Shown one piece after another: positions 15,308 to 23,079 of a stretch of 46,284 nt of DNA. A program made the translations under genes and the position numbers. Source of the stretch: Candidatus Abyssobacteria bacterium SURF_5. GTDB lineage: Bacteria; Abyssobacteria; SURF-5. The stretch lies in the NCBI GenBank assembly GCA_003598085.1, contig QZKU01000105.1, forward strand, positions 1-46,284. The letters run 5' to 3'. The stretch's first letter is position 1, and each line of letters begins with the position of its first letter. The notes beneath the pieces were generated by a model. The model saw nothing but the letters and a program-made list of their open reading frames with translations. It was not told the DNA's origin and did no database searches.

Positions 15308-16103
15308 AGCTCCTCCCTCTCTTTGGCTTTTCAGCGGCCCCGATCGGACAGGCCGCCTGGCATCTGAAACAAGTGTAATACATGCCAACCATGAAGTTCT
15401 GCCACAACTCGCGCAGCGAGCAGCTCTTCAGCAGTTCCATCTGCTCCGCTTGATTTGAGCCGGCCCAGCGAAGCCCGAACCGCATCAGCCCGCGCAGGCC
15501 GTGTTCGAAAACCACCTTCCCGCAGGCCGTCTTATCTGTTTTCCCCGGCTCATCCAGCGCGTGCACAGGACACGCCTCTACACAGGCGCGGCACTCAGTG
15601 CAGATTTTCTTCCTGGGACGCGGGTGGGCGGGTTTGATCTCGGCGGTCGTCAGAACCGTCGCGAGCCGCACGCGTGGCCCGAACTGTTCCGTTAGCAGAA
15701 GATTATTAAGCCCATACTCGCCGATGCCGGCGAGAACCGCCGCGCGCCGATGGTCCACTTCTCCGCGCATCCCTTTGAACTCGTCGCTCATGTCGATCGG
15801 CAAAAAACTCGGAACCGCGACCGCGTCGTGGCCGCCGTCCTCCAGAATGCGCACGAGCGCATGACTTACGGCATCAACCTGTGCGTATGCGTACGACGTG
15901 TCATGCTGCGCGATCTGGACCACATTCGAATTCAGCGCGGCAAAGCTCTGGCGCACGCCCAAAACAATGGCGCTTTTCGCGCCGTCGATCGGCTCGTTCA
16001 AGATAGCGCCTTCCTCCGCCAGTCGTTCCGCCCCGGCCACACCGGCAATATCCGCCCCCAGCCGCCTCGCGCGCGCAAGCAGTTTTCGTTTATCAACTCT
16101 CAT
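15297..16103 (-). CDS. QueG-like double [4Fe-4S] protein
   Basis: 268 residues. The first 150 residues resemble the corrinoid-binding part of epoxyqueuosine reductase-type proteins (GIGEYGLNNLLLTEQFGPRV). The C-terminal half has ICTECRACVEACPVHAL and CFRCQAACPIG, a two-cluster ferredoxin module. It is shorter than true QueG (about 350 or more residues) and is more likely a QueG-like paralogue of the type linked to corrinoid or iron-sulfur redox activation. It is the first gene of the redox operon. The ATG at 16103 has no clear ribosome-binding site and sits 11 bases from the -10 box, so it may be translated from a nearly leaderless message. Confidence 0.75.
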   Translation of the reverse strand: MRVDKRKLLARARRLGADIAGVAGAERLAEEGAILNEPIDGAKSAIVLGVRQSFAALNSNVVQIAQHDTSYAYAQVDAVSHALVRILEDGGHDAVAVPSFLPIDMSDEFKGMRGEVDHRRAAVLAGIGEYGLNNLLLTEQFGPRVRLATVLTTAEIKPAHPRPRKKICTECRACVEACPVHALDEPGKTDKTACGKVVFEHGLRGLMRFGLRWAGSNQAEQMELLKSCSLRELWQNFMVGMYYTCFRCQAACPIGAAEKPKRGRSYAS

Positions 16104-16113
16104 TTCGGCAATA

Positions 16114-16142
16114 ATTCTACCCTGTTTTCCGCCGAATGTCGA
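16114..16142 (-). promoter_or_regulatory. Promoter of the redox operon
   Basis: Minus strand TCGACA (16142-16137), 17 bases, TAGAAT (16119-16114). The expected transcription start is only a few bases upstream of the ATG at 16103. Confidence 0.5.
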
Positions 16143-16214
16143 CTCGCACCTACCGCTATATGTAGCATATGCGGTTGACTTATCGCCTCGCCTAATCTAT
16201 CCACTCACCGGTAG

Positions 16215-16258
16215 GGCCGAATTCATTCGGCCAGCCCCCCGTGCGAATAAATTCGCAC
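16215..16258. repeat. REP-like inverted pair of hairpins
   Basis: GGCCGAAT-TC-ATTCGGCC at 16215-16232 and GTGCGAAT-AA-ATTCGCAC at 16241-16258, perfect 8-base arms each. GGTAG precedes the first and CTACC follows the second, so the two units are arranged head to head. Another copy of the first hairpin with CTACC is at 30657-30679. Confidence 0.75.
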
Positions 16259-16280
16259 CTACCAAATGCTGATTGCCACG

Positions 16281-16318
16281 CATTTCTCCCCCTTTGAAAA
16301 AGGGGACTAAGGGGGATT
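16281..16318. repeat. Dispersed repeat, copy 1
   Basis: Contains CCCCTTTGAAAAAGGGGACT followed by AAGGGGGATT. The reverse complement recurs, with a few differences, at 30553-30590. Both copies neighbour a REP-like hairpin. Confidence 0.7.
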
Positions 16319-16357
16319 CCCGCCAATCCACCAAGAAATATATTTAATTGATTCGGA

Positions 16358-16393
16358 CTTTGTGCCTTGTGTCTTAGTGTCTTGGTGGTTCAT
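16358..16393. repeat. Low-complexity intergenic repeat
   Basis: CTTTGTGCCTTGTGTCTTAG followed by TGTCTTGGTGGTTCAT. Degenerate internal CTTNGTG units of a kind often seen as dispersed intergenic repeats in bacterial genomes. A more decayed relative may be present near 23950-23980 on the other strand. Confidence 0.45.
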
Positions 16394-16461
16394 TTCTTTC
16401 TTAACCTTGAATCTTGAATCCCGGATCAGAGTCCGGGGCATGCTTTGAATCTTGAACCTCT

Positions 16462-17871
16462 TCATTTGCTCACAATCTTGTCGATCACGCGCATGAGCTG
16501 GCGCGCATTCCGGCACTCGTGAGTTTCGTGGCAATACGGCATGTACTCATACATAACGCTGTCGCCCAGCCGCCAGCCGTTGCGCGACTCGGGATTCAGC
16601 CAGATCACGCGCTTCGCCTTCTCTGATATCTCCTTGAAGGTCCACACGCGCGGGTCGTTTCGATTGTTGCGTGCGTCACCCATCACGATGACCGTCGTCC
16701 GGGGTGTGACCGACTCAAGATACTCGTTGTGGAACCGGTGAAACGCATACCCGAAATTGCTGTGGCCGTTGTAATCCACGTAGCGTGAGCTGAGCGCCAT
16801 GTTGATCGCGGTCTGGATTTCATGTTCGGAGAACAACTGCGTCACTTCCGCGATCTCGGTGACGAAGACGAACGTCCTCACCTTCGTGAACAATTCCTGC
16901 AGCGTGTACAGGAACTGCAGCATGAAACGCGAGGCGTACGCGACGGAATCGGAAATATCGCACAGCGCGAACACGTTCGGCCGCTCGCGGCGGCGATCCT
17001 TGAAATTCAGCTCGACCGGCACGCCGCCGTACTGCATGTTCTGCCGGATGACGCGCTTGACGTCGATCCGGCCGCGCTTCCTGTGCTTGGTGCGGATCAC
17101 CAGCTTATCCTTCATCTTGCGCCCGAGCCGGGTCACCAGGTCGCGCATCATCTCCATCTCGCGCCGCGAAAGCTGATAAAAGCTCTTATCGAGAAGATCG
17201 TCTTCCCTCATCTTCTCCATCTCGAGCAGGTTCCTTCGCTCGAATTCGCGCCGAACAAACGCCTTGATCGTCTCGAACACCCGCTTCATGCGTCGCTCAA
17301 TGAATTCCTTGAGTCTGCCGATCTCTTGAGGCGAATAGCCGGCGCCCGCAAGCTCTTCGGCCAATTTCTCAATCTCTTCCTGGAGCGCGTTCCAGCCGAG
17401 GCTGTCGCGGATTTTCTTCGAGAAGAAACCGACCTGCAGCGGATTGCTGATCTCGCCAAGTCCCATCTCGATGCCCTGCTGCATCATCACGATCTGGAAA
17501 TCGCCATTGAGCTGCCAGCGAAGCAGTTGGACGAGCGCGGGAAACTGGTCGTCGTGCTCGTCAAGCAACTGATCGATGAATTCCTGCAGCGACATCGAGC
17601 CGAATGGGATATCATCGGTGGGTTCATCATCTTCATTGGTGGGCTGAAGCGGTTTCGCGAGCGACGTAAAATACCGCTCGAACAGTTTCTCGAACGTCGG
17701 CATATCGCTTCCGCGCTTGACGAGGGTCGAGCGGAGCACTGACTTGAACGTCTGCTTGTCCGCAAGGGAGAGAATGTCGAGCGCGCGGAAGCAGTCGATG
17801 CCTTCGGACAGCGTGATCTTGACTCGCGCCGCCCGCAGCGCCTCGATGAAGTCGAGTATCTTCTTCTCCAT
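16462..17871 (-). CDS. CoxE-like von Willebrand factor A domain protein
   Basis: 469 residues. The C-terminal 170 residues form a VWA domain with a DxSxS metal-ion site (CDISDSV, D305/S307/S309) and VIVMGDARNN further on. The N-terminal 290 residues are helical and highly charged, as in CoxE proteins. MoxR ATPases paired with VWA proteins act as chaperones that insert metals or mature enzyme complexes; CoxE with CoxD matures CO dehydrogenase in aerobes. Here the moxR-type gene lies nine bases upstream and no CO dehydrogenase is nearby. The target is unknown. Confidence 0.87.
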   Translation of the reverse strand: MEKKILDFIEALRAARVKITLSEGIDCFRALDILSLADKQTFKSVLRSTLVKRGSDMPTFEKLFERYFTSLAKPLQPTNEDDEPTDDIPFGSMSLQEFIDQLLDEHDDQFPALVQLLRWQLNGDFQIVMMQQGIEMGLGEISNPLQVGFFSKKIRDSLGWNALQEEIEKLAEELAGAGYSPQEIGRLKEFIERRMKRVFETIKAFVRREFERRNLLEMEKMREDDLLDKSFYQLSRREMEMMRDLVTRLGRKMKDKLVIRTKHRKRGRIDVKRVIRQNMQYGGVPVELNFKDRRRERPNVFALCDISDSVAYASRFMLQFLYTLQELFTKVRTFVFVTEIAEVTQLFSEHEIQTAINMALSSRYVDYNGHSNFGYAFHRFHNEYLESVTPRTTVIVMGDARNNRNDPRVWTFKEISEKAKRVIWLNPESRNGWRLGDSVMYEYMPYCHETHECRNARQLMRVIDKIVSK

Positions 17872-17880
17872 GACGCCGCC

Positions 17881-18807
17881 TCAGTTCATTTTTCCTTCGC
17901 CCGTCGTGATCAGCGTGTGCAGGTTCGCGCGCACCTTCTTGATGTCGCCCTCGTATTTGAGGAACAGGTTGAGCGTCGACTTGAGCAGGTCCTGATCGAG
18001 ACTGTCCGCGTTCAGGATCGTGAGCGCGCGCGCCCAATCGAGCGTCTCGCTGATGCTCGGCAGTTTCTTCAGGTCGATCTTACGGACCTTCTGGATCACG
18101 TCGACGACCTGGCGCGCCAGCTTTTCGTCAATGTCCGGCACCTTCAGTCTCACGATCTCCATCTCCTGCTCGGACGGCGGAAAATCGATAAACAGGTGCA
18201 GGCACCGCCGCTTGAGCGCGTCGCTCATCTCGCGGCTGTTGTTGCTGGTGAGAACGACATTGGGAACATGTTTTGCCCGAAGCGTGCCCAGTTCCGGCAC
18301 GCTCACCTGGAAATCGCTGAGCACCTCGAGCAAAAACGCCTCGAACTCGGGATCGGCCTTGTCGACCTCATCGATGAGCAGAACGACCTTCTTGTCCGAC
18401 AGGATCGCGCGCAGCAGCGGGCGCGGCAGAATGAATTCCTTCGAAAAGAAAATGTCCTCGTGCCGGTTGATCCGGTCCACCGCCTCCCTGAGCCCGCGGC
18501 AATCGCTGATGACCTCGTTGATCTTTTCCTTCAATATCTGCGTGTACAGGAGCTGCTTTGCATACTCCCATTCATAGAGCGCCTTGCCCTCGTCGAGTCC
18601 CTCATAACACTGCATCCGGATCAGTTCCAGTCCAGCCGCCTCCGCCCATACGCCCGCCAGGCTCGTCTTGCCGACGCCGGCCGGACCCTCCACCAGCACC
18701 GGCTTCTGCATCTGTTCGGAAAGATAGACAACAGTCGATATCTCCGGCCCGCAAATGTATTTCTGTTTTCTGAAATTGTCGATGACGTCCTGCCGCGACA
18801 AAAACAT
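17881..18807 (-). CDS. MoxR-family AAA+ ATPase
   Basis: 308 residues. Walker A is GPAGVGKTS (41-49) and Walker B is VVLLIDEVDKAD (141-152). Sensor 1 is VLTSNNSREMSDALKRR, with the Arg finger region following. The size and order fit CoxD/MoxR-like ATPases. It sits between the padR and coxE-like genes with gaps of three and nine bases, so the three are one operon. It should remodel a substrate complex together with the VWA protein. Confidence 0.9.
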   Translation of the reverse strand: MFLSRQDVIDNFRKQKYICGPEISTVVYLSEQMQKPVLVEGPAGVGKTSLAGVWAEAAGLELIRMQCYEGLDEGKALYEWEYAKQLLYTQILKEKINEVISDCRGLREAVDRINRHEDIFFSKEFILPRPLLRAILSDKKVVLLIDEVDKADPEFEAFLLEVLSDFQVSVPELGTLRAKHVPNVVLTSNNSREMSDALKRRCLHLFIDFPPSEQEMEIVRLKVPDIDEKLARQVVDVIQKVRKIDLKKLPSISETLDWARALTILNADSLDQDLLKSTLNLFLKYEGDIKKVRANLHTLITTGEGKMN

Positions 18808-18810
18808 GAA

Positions 18811-19467
18811 TCAGCCCTTCCTCCGTGGCCGCCGCGAACGAGAGGCGACCGGTTGCATGAACTGCGCCGGCTCGTGTATCTCCGGCCCGACTTTCTTTTT
18901 GCGCGAAGCCTTCTCCCGAAGCTGCAGCTCGAGCAGATCGCGAATCCAGCGGATTTTGAGTTGCTGAAGCTCGATCCCGAAATCAACGATCTTGATCTTG
19001 TAGGCGCTCAGCCCGCGCTCGAGCATTTCCTCGCGCATCATTCGATACTCGGCTATCTTCTGTTCGAGGTTCTCGATCTGCCGCTTCAGTTTCGCCGCCT
19101 TCTCGCGCTTCGGGAGATGTTCGAAGAATATGCATTTGACCAGAAACGCGTACTGCATGAAAAAATCGCACCGGACCGGATCGAGTTCGTCGTCCGGCCC
19201 GCTCAGCCACTCGAAAAACTCGTCGCTTCCCTTCCGGGTGATATGGTACAGGTTCTTGTTCGGCGACTTCTGCTGGCGCACGATCTCCTTGCGCACCAGC
19301 TTTTCCTTCTCGAGCTGGTTGAGGATCGGATACAACTGGCCGTCGTTGATACCGTCCTTCGCGATGAACGGCGCAAACAGTTTCTTGATGCGATACCCAT
19401 GTGCCGGCCCCTGCATCAGCACGCCGAGGATCGCATTCCGTATATTCAGCTTCGCTCTGCTCTTCAT
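18811..19467 (-). CDS. PadR-family transcriptional regulator
   Basis: 218 residues from the ATG at 19467. The winged helix is AILGVLMQGPAHGYRIKKLF, then DGQLYPILNQLEKEKLVRKE and YHITRKGSDEFFEWLSG. The C-terminal coiled-coil part (about 120-190) is rich in Lys/Glu, as in PadR dimerisation domains, and ends in a basic tail. It leads the padR-moxR-coxE operon. A near-palindrome over the transcription start suggests autoregulation. The inducer is unknown. Confidence 0.9.
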   Translation of the reverse strand: MKSRAKLNIRNAILGVLMQGPAHGYRIKKLFAPFIAKDGINDGQLYPILNQLEKEKLVRKEIVRQQKSPNKNLYHITRKGSDEFFEWLSGPDDELDPVRCDFFMQYAFLVKCIFFEHLPKREKAAKLKRQIENLEQKIAEYRMMREEMLERGLSAYKIKIVDFGIELQQLKIRWIRDLLELQLREKASRKKKVGPEIHEPAQFMQPVASRSRRPRRKG

Positions 19468-19486
19468 GGTCTGCCTATAAATGAGA

Positions 19487-19534
19487 TACCTTAATTTTAG
19501 GTAATAGCATATCAAAAGAGAAACAGAAAAGCAA
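19487..19534 (-). promoter_or_regulatory. padR promoter and candidate operator
   Basis: Minus strand TTGCTT (19534-19529), 17 bases, TATGCT (19511-19506). An imperfect palindrome, TACCT...AGGTA (19487-19503), spans the expected start site about 30 bases before the ATG. Just upstream is a short direct repeat of CAGAATCG. Confidence 0.5.
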
Positions 19535-19810
19535 GAAGTCTCGATTCTGTCCCGATTCTGTCCCTCTAGCCTCCGGGCGAGATTGAGAAAGGCGTCTGGA
19601 GTCGGGAGTCCAGATGTTCGAGCGAAACCTAAACACCCCGAAGAGAATGAAAATTGGAGGAGCAAGAAACTAATGGTTTATGCTATCACCGATAAAATCT
19701 AATTACGGCTGTCAGTTGTTTGGGCTCATCCAATTCTTACAGATCGAGCATGAACGGTGAATGGGTGTTAGCGGAGGATTGCTTTTTTAAGATGGAGAGC
19801 GGAAGCCGGG
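19535..19810. other. Intergenic stretch between padR and the zinc-ribbon gene
   Basis: About 276 bases (343 from the padR start). No coding sequence or RNA gene is evident, and no convincing terminator hairpin follows the zinc-ribbon gene. Confidence 0.4.
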
Positions 19811-20470
19811 CTAATCCAGCTCGGTCAGTATCTCTGCAGTCTTGTCTGCAAATTCCTCCTCGGTTATCAGTCCGATTTTCAGTTGTTCCTTTAATTCGGC
19901 TATGCGCAAAGACTGGTCCTGGCTCAGGGGCTTTATCACCTTACGATTTCTTCGCGCTCGCACACGGGCTTCTCTTCGCTTTCTCGATGGACTCATGAAC
20001 ATGCGTGCGAAACCGTCGATGGCCGCGGTTCGCGCTTTCTGTTTTTCCAGACTCTGGAGCCTTTCGCCGTAGCCCGATACGTCGGAGACCAGTTGCTTCA
20101 CATAGCTCCGATGTTCGGCCTCATTCAAGAAATACTCCCGAATAAGCAAGAGCTCGCCCGCATCGAGAAAAAAACCTCCGCACGAGGCGCATTCATCGAC
20201 ATACACCTCTGGCGCCCGTTTGTACCTGTGAACATACATGGGGATGCCGCACTTGGGACAATTCAGTTTGCCCCTGCGCGTATCGTCGCTTCTAGGAGGC
20301 GCAGCCAGCGCCTCTTCCAGCAGATCTCCGAATCCTTCGGAATGCTCGTCGAGTTTGCCGAGTTCCGCCCAGTCGAACCACATGCTCTTGCAGCCGCTCT
20401 TGCATACGTCAACACGCACACGGCCGAAATCTTCCTCCACCATAGATGCGTGACAGGCAGGACAAATCAT
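19811..20470 (-). CDS. Zinc-ribbon (zf-TFIIB type) protein with C-terminal SHOCT-like segment
   Basis: 219 residues. The ATG at 20470 follows AGGAGG. The first ribbon is CPACH with CKSGCKSMWFDWAEL; the second is CPKCGIPM with CASCGGFFLDAGEL, the standard zf-TFIIB pattern. The C-terminus LRIAELKEQLKIGLITEEEF looks like a SHOCT oligomerisation motif. A basic stretch (SRKRREARVRARRNRK) precedes it and could bind nucleic acid or membrane. It is the last gene of the TPM/zinc-ribbon operon. Function is unknown; the paired ribbons may bind zinc or act as an adaptor. Confidence 0.75.
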   Translation of the reverse strand: MICPACHASMVEEDFGRVRVDVCKSGCKSMWFDWAELGKLDEHSEGFGDLLEEALAAPPRSDDTRRGKLNCPKCGIPMYVHRYKRAPEVYVDECASCGGFFLDAGELLLIREYFLNEAEHRSYVKQLVSDVSGYGERLQSLEKQKARTAAIDGFARMFMSPSRKRREARVRARRNRKVIKPLSQDQSLRIAELKEQLKIGLITEEEFADKTAEILTELD

Positions 20471-20519
20471 ATCGCGCCTCCTTGTCGAGTGGAAATGAAC
20501 TGCTGTAGCGGCCCGGCTC

Positions 20520-20948
20520 TTACCAGATTTCCAATTCATCAATCGCGGCGTCAATGAAGCGGAGCAGTCCCCCCTTGACCCCGCCGGGCAAAGCGTATTC
20601 TTCGAGCTTCCCGCGTTTTTCGAGGGATTTCCGAATCGTCTTGATTTCGGTAAATTCGCCGCCGTCAAGCCAGAGGCCGCGGCACTCTTTGCACATATCG
20701 ACCCGTACCAGTGTTTGCGGATACTCGAAATGGAAGAGGCGAGAGAGACAGCGAGGACAGGAGAGCGTTTCCGATTCGCGCGCTTTCGAGGGGATATCGA
20801 GTTCCTTGGACGCGACGTCCATCACCGCCTCCAATTCCTGCGCGTCGAACCACACTCCCTTGCACCGCGGACAATGGTCGATCGTTGCGCCTGCGCTCCT
20901 GACTCTCACCTCTCGCAAATTCGTATCTCTGCATTTCGGACATCTCAT
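20520..20948 (-). CDS. Zinc-ribbon (zf-TFIIB type) protein
   Basis: 142 residues with two ribbons: CPKCRDTNL with HCPRCKGVWFDAQEL, and CPRCLSRL with MCKECRGLWLDGGEF. Both carry the WFD/WLD-x-x-E ending typical of zf-TFIIB proteins. The ATG at 20948 has GAGG upstream. It is ten bases downstream of the TPM membrane protein gene and 49 bases before a second zinc-ribbon gene. The tandem pair looks like an ancient duplication. Biochemical role unknown. Confidence 0.75.
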   Translation of the reverse strand: MRCPKCRDTNLREVRVRSAGATIDHCPRCKGVWFDAQELEAVMDVASKELDIPSKARESETLSCPRCLSRLFHFEYPQTLVRVDMCKECRGLWLDGGEFTEIKTIRKSLEKRGKLEEYALPGGVKGGLLRFIDAAIDELEIW

Positions 20949-20958
20949 GAAAAATTCC

Positions 20959-21765
20959 TCACCAACCGCCGGTTGCGCCGCCGCCGCCGGAGAAGCCGCC
21001 GCCGAAGCTGCCCAGTCCGCCGCTTCTCCTCGGCATGTGTCTCAGCGTCTGGCGGAGAATCCAGATGAGCGCAAGTATGAGCACGATCAACAGGCCGACG
21101 CTGATCCAGCCCCAGCCGCGTTTGCCATTGCGGAACAGACTGACAGCGATCAGACCAACCACCGGAATGGACAGAGCCACCCCGATGAGCGGCCAGTTGG
21201 GCCCGACGCGCAGCCCGCCAAACTCGCGTAGTATTCCCTTCACTCCATTCCGAATGCCGGCGGCATAGTCTTCCTGCCGGAAGGCCGGCAGGATGTCCTC
21301 ATCCATTATCCGCTGGGCGTCGCGATTCCGTGCGTGGCCGTAACCGGCGCCAAGCTCTATCCGGGCCTTCCTGTCTTTGACGGCCACCAGCAAGAGCACA
21401 CCATCATTCGCCGGCATGTTGCCGATGCCGTAGGTGTTAAAAAGCCCCCGCGCGAATATCTCGATCGAGGATGAGGGCGCGCCCGGATAATCCCTGATGG
21501 AACCGATGGTAACGACAACGACCTCCAGACCTGCCTTCTCCTCCGCCTGCCACAGCCACCGCTCGATCCGCTCTTCCTCTTCCCGCGTGAGCAGGTCCGC
21601 ATTGTCGCTCACATAGCCGAGATCGGGTGCGGGGAAGGGGGTATAATCTTTCGTCTGATTTTCACTCGACTCCGCGGGAGCGCGCTCGGCGGAGAAACTC
21701 TCCTGCGCCCGCGACGTCGGCATCCACAGGGACACAGCGAGCAATGCAATGAACAGCCTATTCAT
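20959..21765 (-). CDS. TPM-domain membrane protein (YgcG-like)
   Basis: 268 residues. A signal peptide (1-19, ending TSRA) is followed by a TPM domain at about 45-170 (YVSDNADLLTREEEERIE, VVVTIGSIRDYPG, NDGVLLLVAVKDRKARIE, GYGHARNRDAQRIMDE). Two membrane helices lie at about 185-205 and 215-240. The Gly/Ser-rich tail ends GGGFSGGGGATGGW, a typical YgcG feature. TPM proteins are proposed to act in envelope or photosystem repair, but no enzymatic role is fixed in bacteria. The start overlaps the preceding TPM gene by eight bases. LemA, the usual partner, is not here. Confidence 0.87.
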   Translation of the reverse strand: MNRLFIALLAVSLWMPTSRAQESFSAERAPAESSENQTKDYTPFPAPDLGYVSDNADLLTREEEERIERWLWQAEEKAGLEVVVVTIGSIRDYPGAPSSSIEIFARGLFNTYGIGNMPANDGVLLLVAVKDRKARIELGAGYGHARNRDAQRIMDEDILPAFRQEDYAAGIRNGVKGILREFGGLRVGPNWPLIGVALSIPVVGLIAVSLFRNGKRGWGWISVGLLIVLILALIWILRQTLRHMPRRSGGLGSFGGGFSGGGGATGGW

Positions 21766-22207
21766 GATGTGCAATGTGGTTCGATATCTCATCGGTGTCA
21801 TCCGCCAGAGGGGGAAAGAACTGGGCGAGCTTCTCGCCGATAAGGCGGACTCCCTCGGCCAGACCGTCGCCGAACCGATCCTCTTTGAAGCAAACACTCA
21901 TCCGGTCACGCACGTCGTCCCAGAATTCCTGCCCTACCCTTTCGTGGATTCCCTGATCGCCGTGGATATGAAACTCATGGTTGGTAAGCACCAGCAAAAT
22001 CATGACGCAGTTGCGATGGCGGGTTCGGTCAAGATTAAGCTTATTGAACAGGCGCGACGCCTTGGACTCGATACTGATCCAGCAATGTCGGGCCAGCGTC
22101 ACCTTGATTTCGCCGGAGGTAAACTTCTCGGCCTGTTCGACTGCCGCCGTAACCTGCCGCGATTCTGCCGGGGTGAGGAATTTGCTGGGATTTGTCGACC
22201 TTCTCAT
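21758..22207 (-). CDS. Cytoplasmic TPM-domain protein
   Basis: 149 residues from the ATG at 22207, which has GGGGGAT upstream; an in-frame GTG at 22276 falls within the promoter and is rejected. The sequence carries AVEQAEKFTSGEIKVTLARH, then VMILLVLTNHEFHIHGDQGI and FKEDRFGDGLAEGVRLIGEK, the second type of TPM protein that often accompanies YgcG. There is no signal peptide. It heads the operon TPM, TPM-membrane, zinc ribbon, zinc ribbon. Confidence 0.83.
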   Translation of the reverse strand: MRRSTNPSKFLTPAESRQVTAAVEQAEKFTSGEIKVTLARHCWISIESKASRLFNKLNLDRTRHRNCVMILLVLTNHEFHIHGDQGIHERVGQEFWDDVRDRMSVCFKEDRFGDGLAEGVRLIGEKLAQFFPPLADDTDEISNHIAHHE

Positions 22208-22266
22208 GGATCCCCCGCGTGTGTGTCCATGCAAAGCGGCATTTCCTCTGCAGGTGATTTCAGCTT

Positions 22267-22295
22267 CTTTTATCACGTTTTCGATGAGTTGTCAA
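22267..22295 (-). promoter_or_regulatory. Promoter of the TPM / zinc-ribbon operon
   Basis: Minus strand TTGACA (22295-22290), 17 bases, TAAAAG (22272-22267). It is upstream of the ATG at 22207 and directly abuts a 15-base tandem repeat. Confidence 0.55.
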
Positions 22296-22324
22296 CGCAA
22301 AGCGCCATCACGCAAAGCGCCATC
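22295..22324. repeat. 15-base tandem repeat next to the TPM operon promoter
   Basis: ACGCAAAGCGCCATC occurs twice in direct tandem, at 22295-22309 and 22310-22324, upstream of the -35. It could be an activator site or a slippage product. Confidence 0.7.
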
Positions 22325-22634
22325 TGACGGTTGCTTGAGCCGTCCATTCCAACCAAGAGCAGCTGCGAGAACAAGATATTGGCTTGGGGCCTCGCTTTCA
22401 GGATAAGGAATAAAAATGAAGATTTGATAACGGAAATTTGATTTTCAATCGCTGATCAAGAAAAGGACGTTTTGGGCCGCGAATTCGAACGAACTAGGCG
22501 AATCAGAGAAGCGGACCACAGTCCATAATCCCAAAGTTCATGGAAAGACTCTTCATATCCGCAGACGCCGTCCTGGACTCGATCCGCATGGGAACCACAA
22601 GTGCCCACGGATGCACGCTGATTTTTCATGAGCC

Positions 22635-22690
22635 TGCGCCGGACCCCGATCCGGGGTCATTTCTGCGAAAGCAGGAATCCAGGATACGCG
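22635..22690. repeat. Palindromic dispersed-repeat-like element
   Basis: Two adjacent hairpins, CCCCGATCCGGGG and TTCTGCGAAAGCAGGAA, then a GCGGCGCCAGCCGC palindrome. Elements of this type (ATTTCTGCGAAAGCAGGAAT) are common intergenic repeats in several bacterial groups. There is only one clear copy here. Confidence 0.45.
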
Positions 22691-22770
22691 GCGCCAGCCG
22701 CGTCATATGAACCTTCCTCTTCACGTTGAGCGTAAGCGAAATACAGTTTCTTAACCCTGCTTCAGCAGGG

Positions 22771-22827
22771 CGCCTCGCGGGATGACTGTGGACTGTAGAC
22801 TGTTACCTGCCTTTTTCTGTTCCAACC
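22771..22827. repeat. Direct repeat copy A flanking the M23 peptidase gene
   Basis: About 57 bases starting CGCCTCGCGGGATGACTGTG; contains TGTAGACTGTTACCTGCC. Copy B at 24053-24110 differs at a handful of positions. Confidence 0.65.
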
Positions 22828-23079
22828 TTGAACTGTTCCTCAGACTCGCCGCTGAGGGTTGTTTCGGGAAAGCTCGGCAACAGCCGATTTATTCTGTTTG
22901 CCCTGGGCAACTGCGCGTGATTCGCGGGAACGTGCTCGAAATACAGCCGAAAAGAAAAAACGATCTTCACGGGAGCCAACAAACGAAACGGAGAATGCCT
23001 TCTTCTAACCTGAATTTGGATACTGAAACTTTTGAACCTGAAGCAGCAATTGATTGAAACTGATACGGATCATCACCGA

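Larger units (their letters stand above)
16104..16461. other. Intergenic stretch rich in dispersed repeats
   Basis: 358 bases between the coxE-like stop and the QueG-like start. It holds the redox operon promoter, a REP-like inverted pair (16215-16258), a repeat shared with 30553-30590 (16281-16318), and a low-complexity repeat at 16358-16393. No gene is seen. Confidence 0.6.
22325..23079. other. Long intergenic stretch with repeats
   Basis: About 755 bases without a convincing gene. It contains a palindromic repeat element near 22635-22690 (CCCCGATCCGGGG and TTCTGCGAAAGCAGGAA), a CCCTGC-TTCA-GCAGGG hairpin at 22755-22770, and one copy of a direct repeat that recurs at 24053. A 91-codon open frame at 22782-23057 lacks a ribosome-binding site and runs over the repeat. 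Confidence 0.5.

Noticed and set aside
16215-16258. Tandem hairpins considered as a CRISPR fragment
   Set aside because: There are only two non-identical palindromes in opposite orientation, with no regular spacers and no cas genes.
17917-19494. Long plus-strand open frame (525 codons) opposite moxR/padR
   Set aside because: Antisense to three clear genes. Its Leu/Arg/His-rich composition is typical of a complementary-frame artefact.
22782-23057. 91-codon open frame in the repeat-rich gap
   Set aside because: No ribosome-binding site, overlaps a dispersed direct repeat, and shows no recognisable domain.
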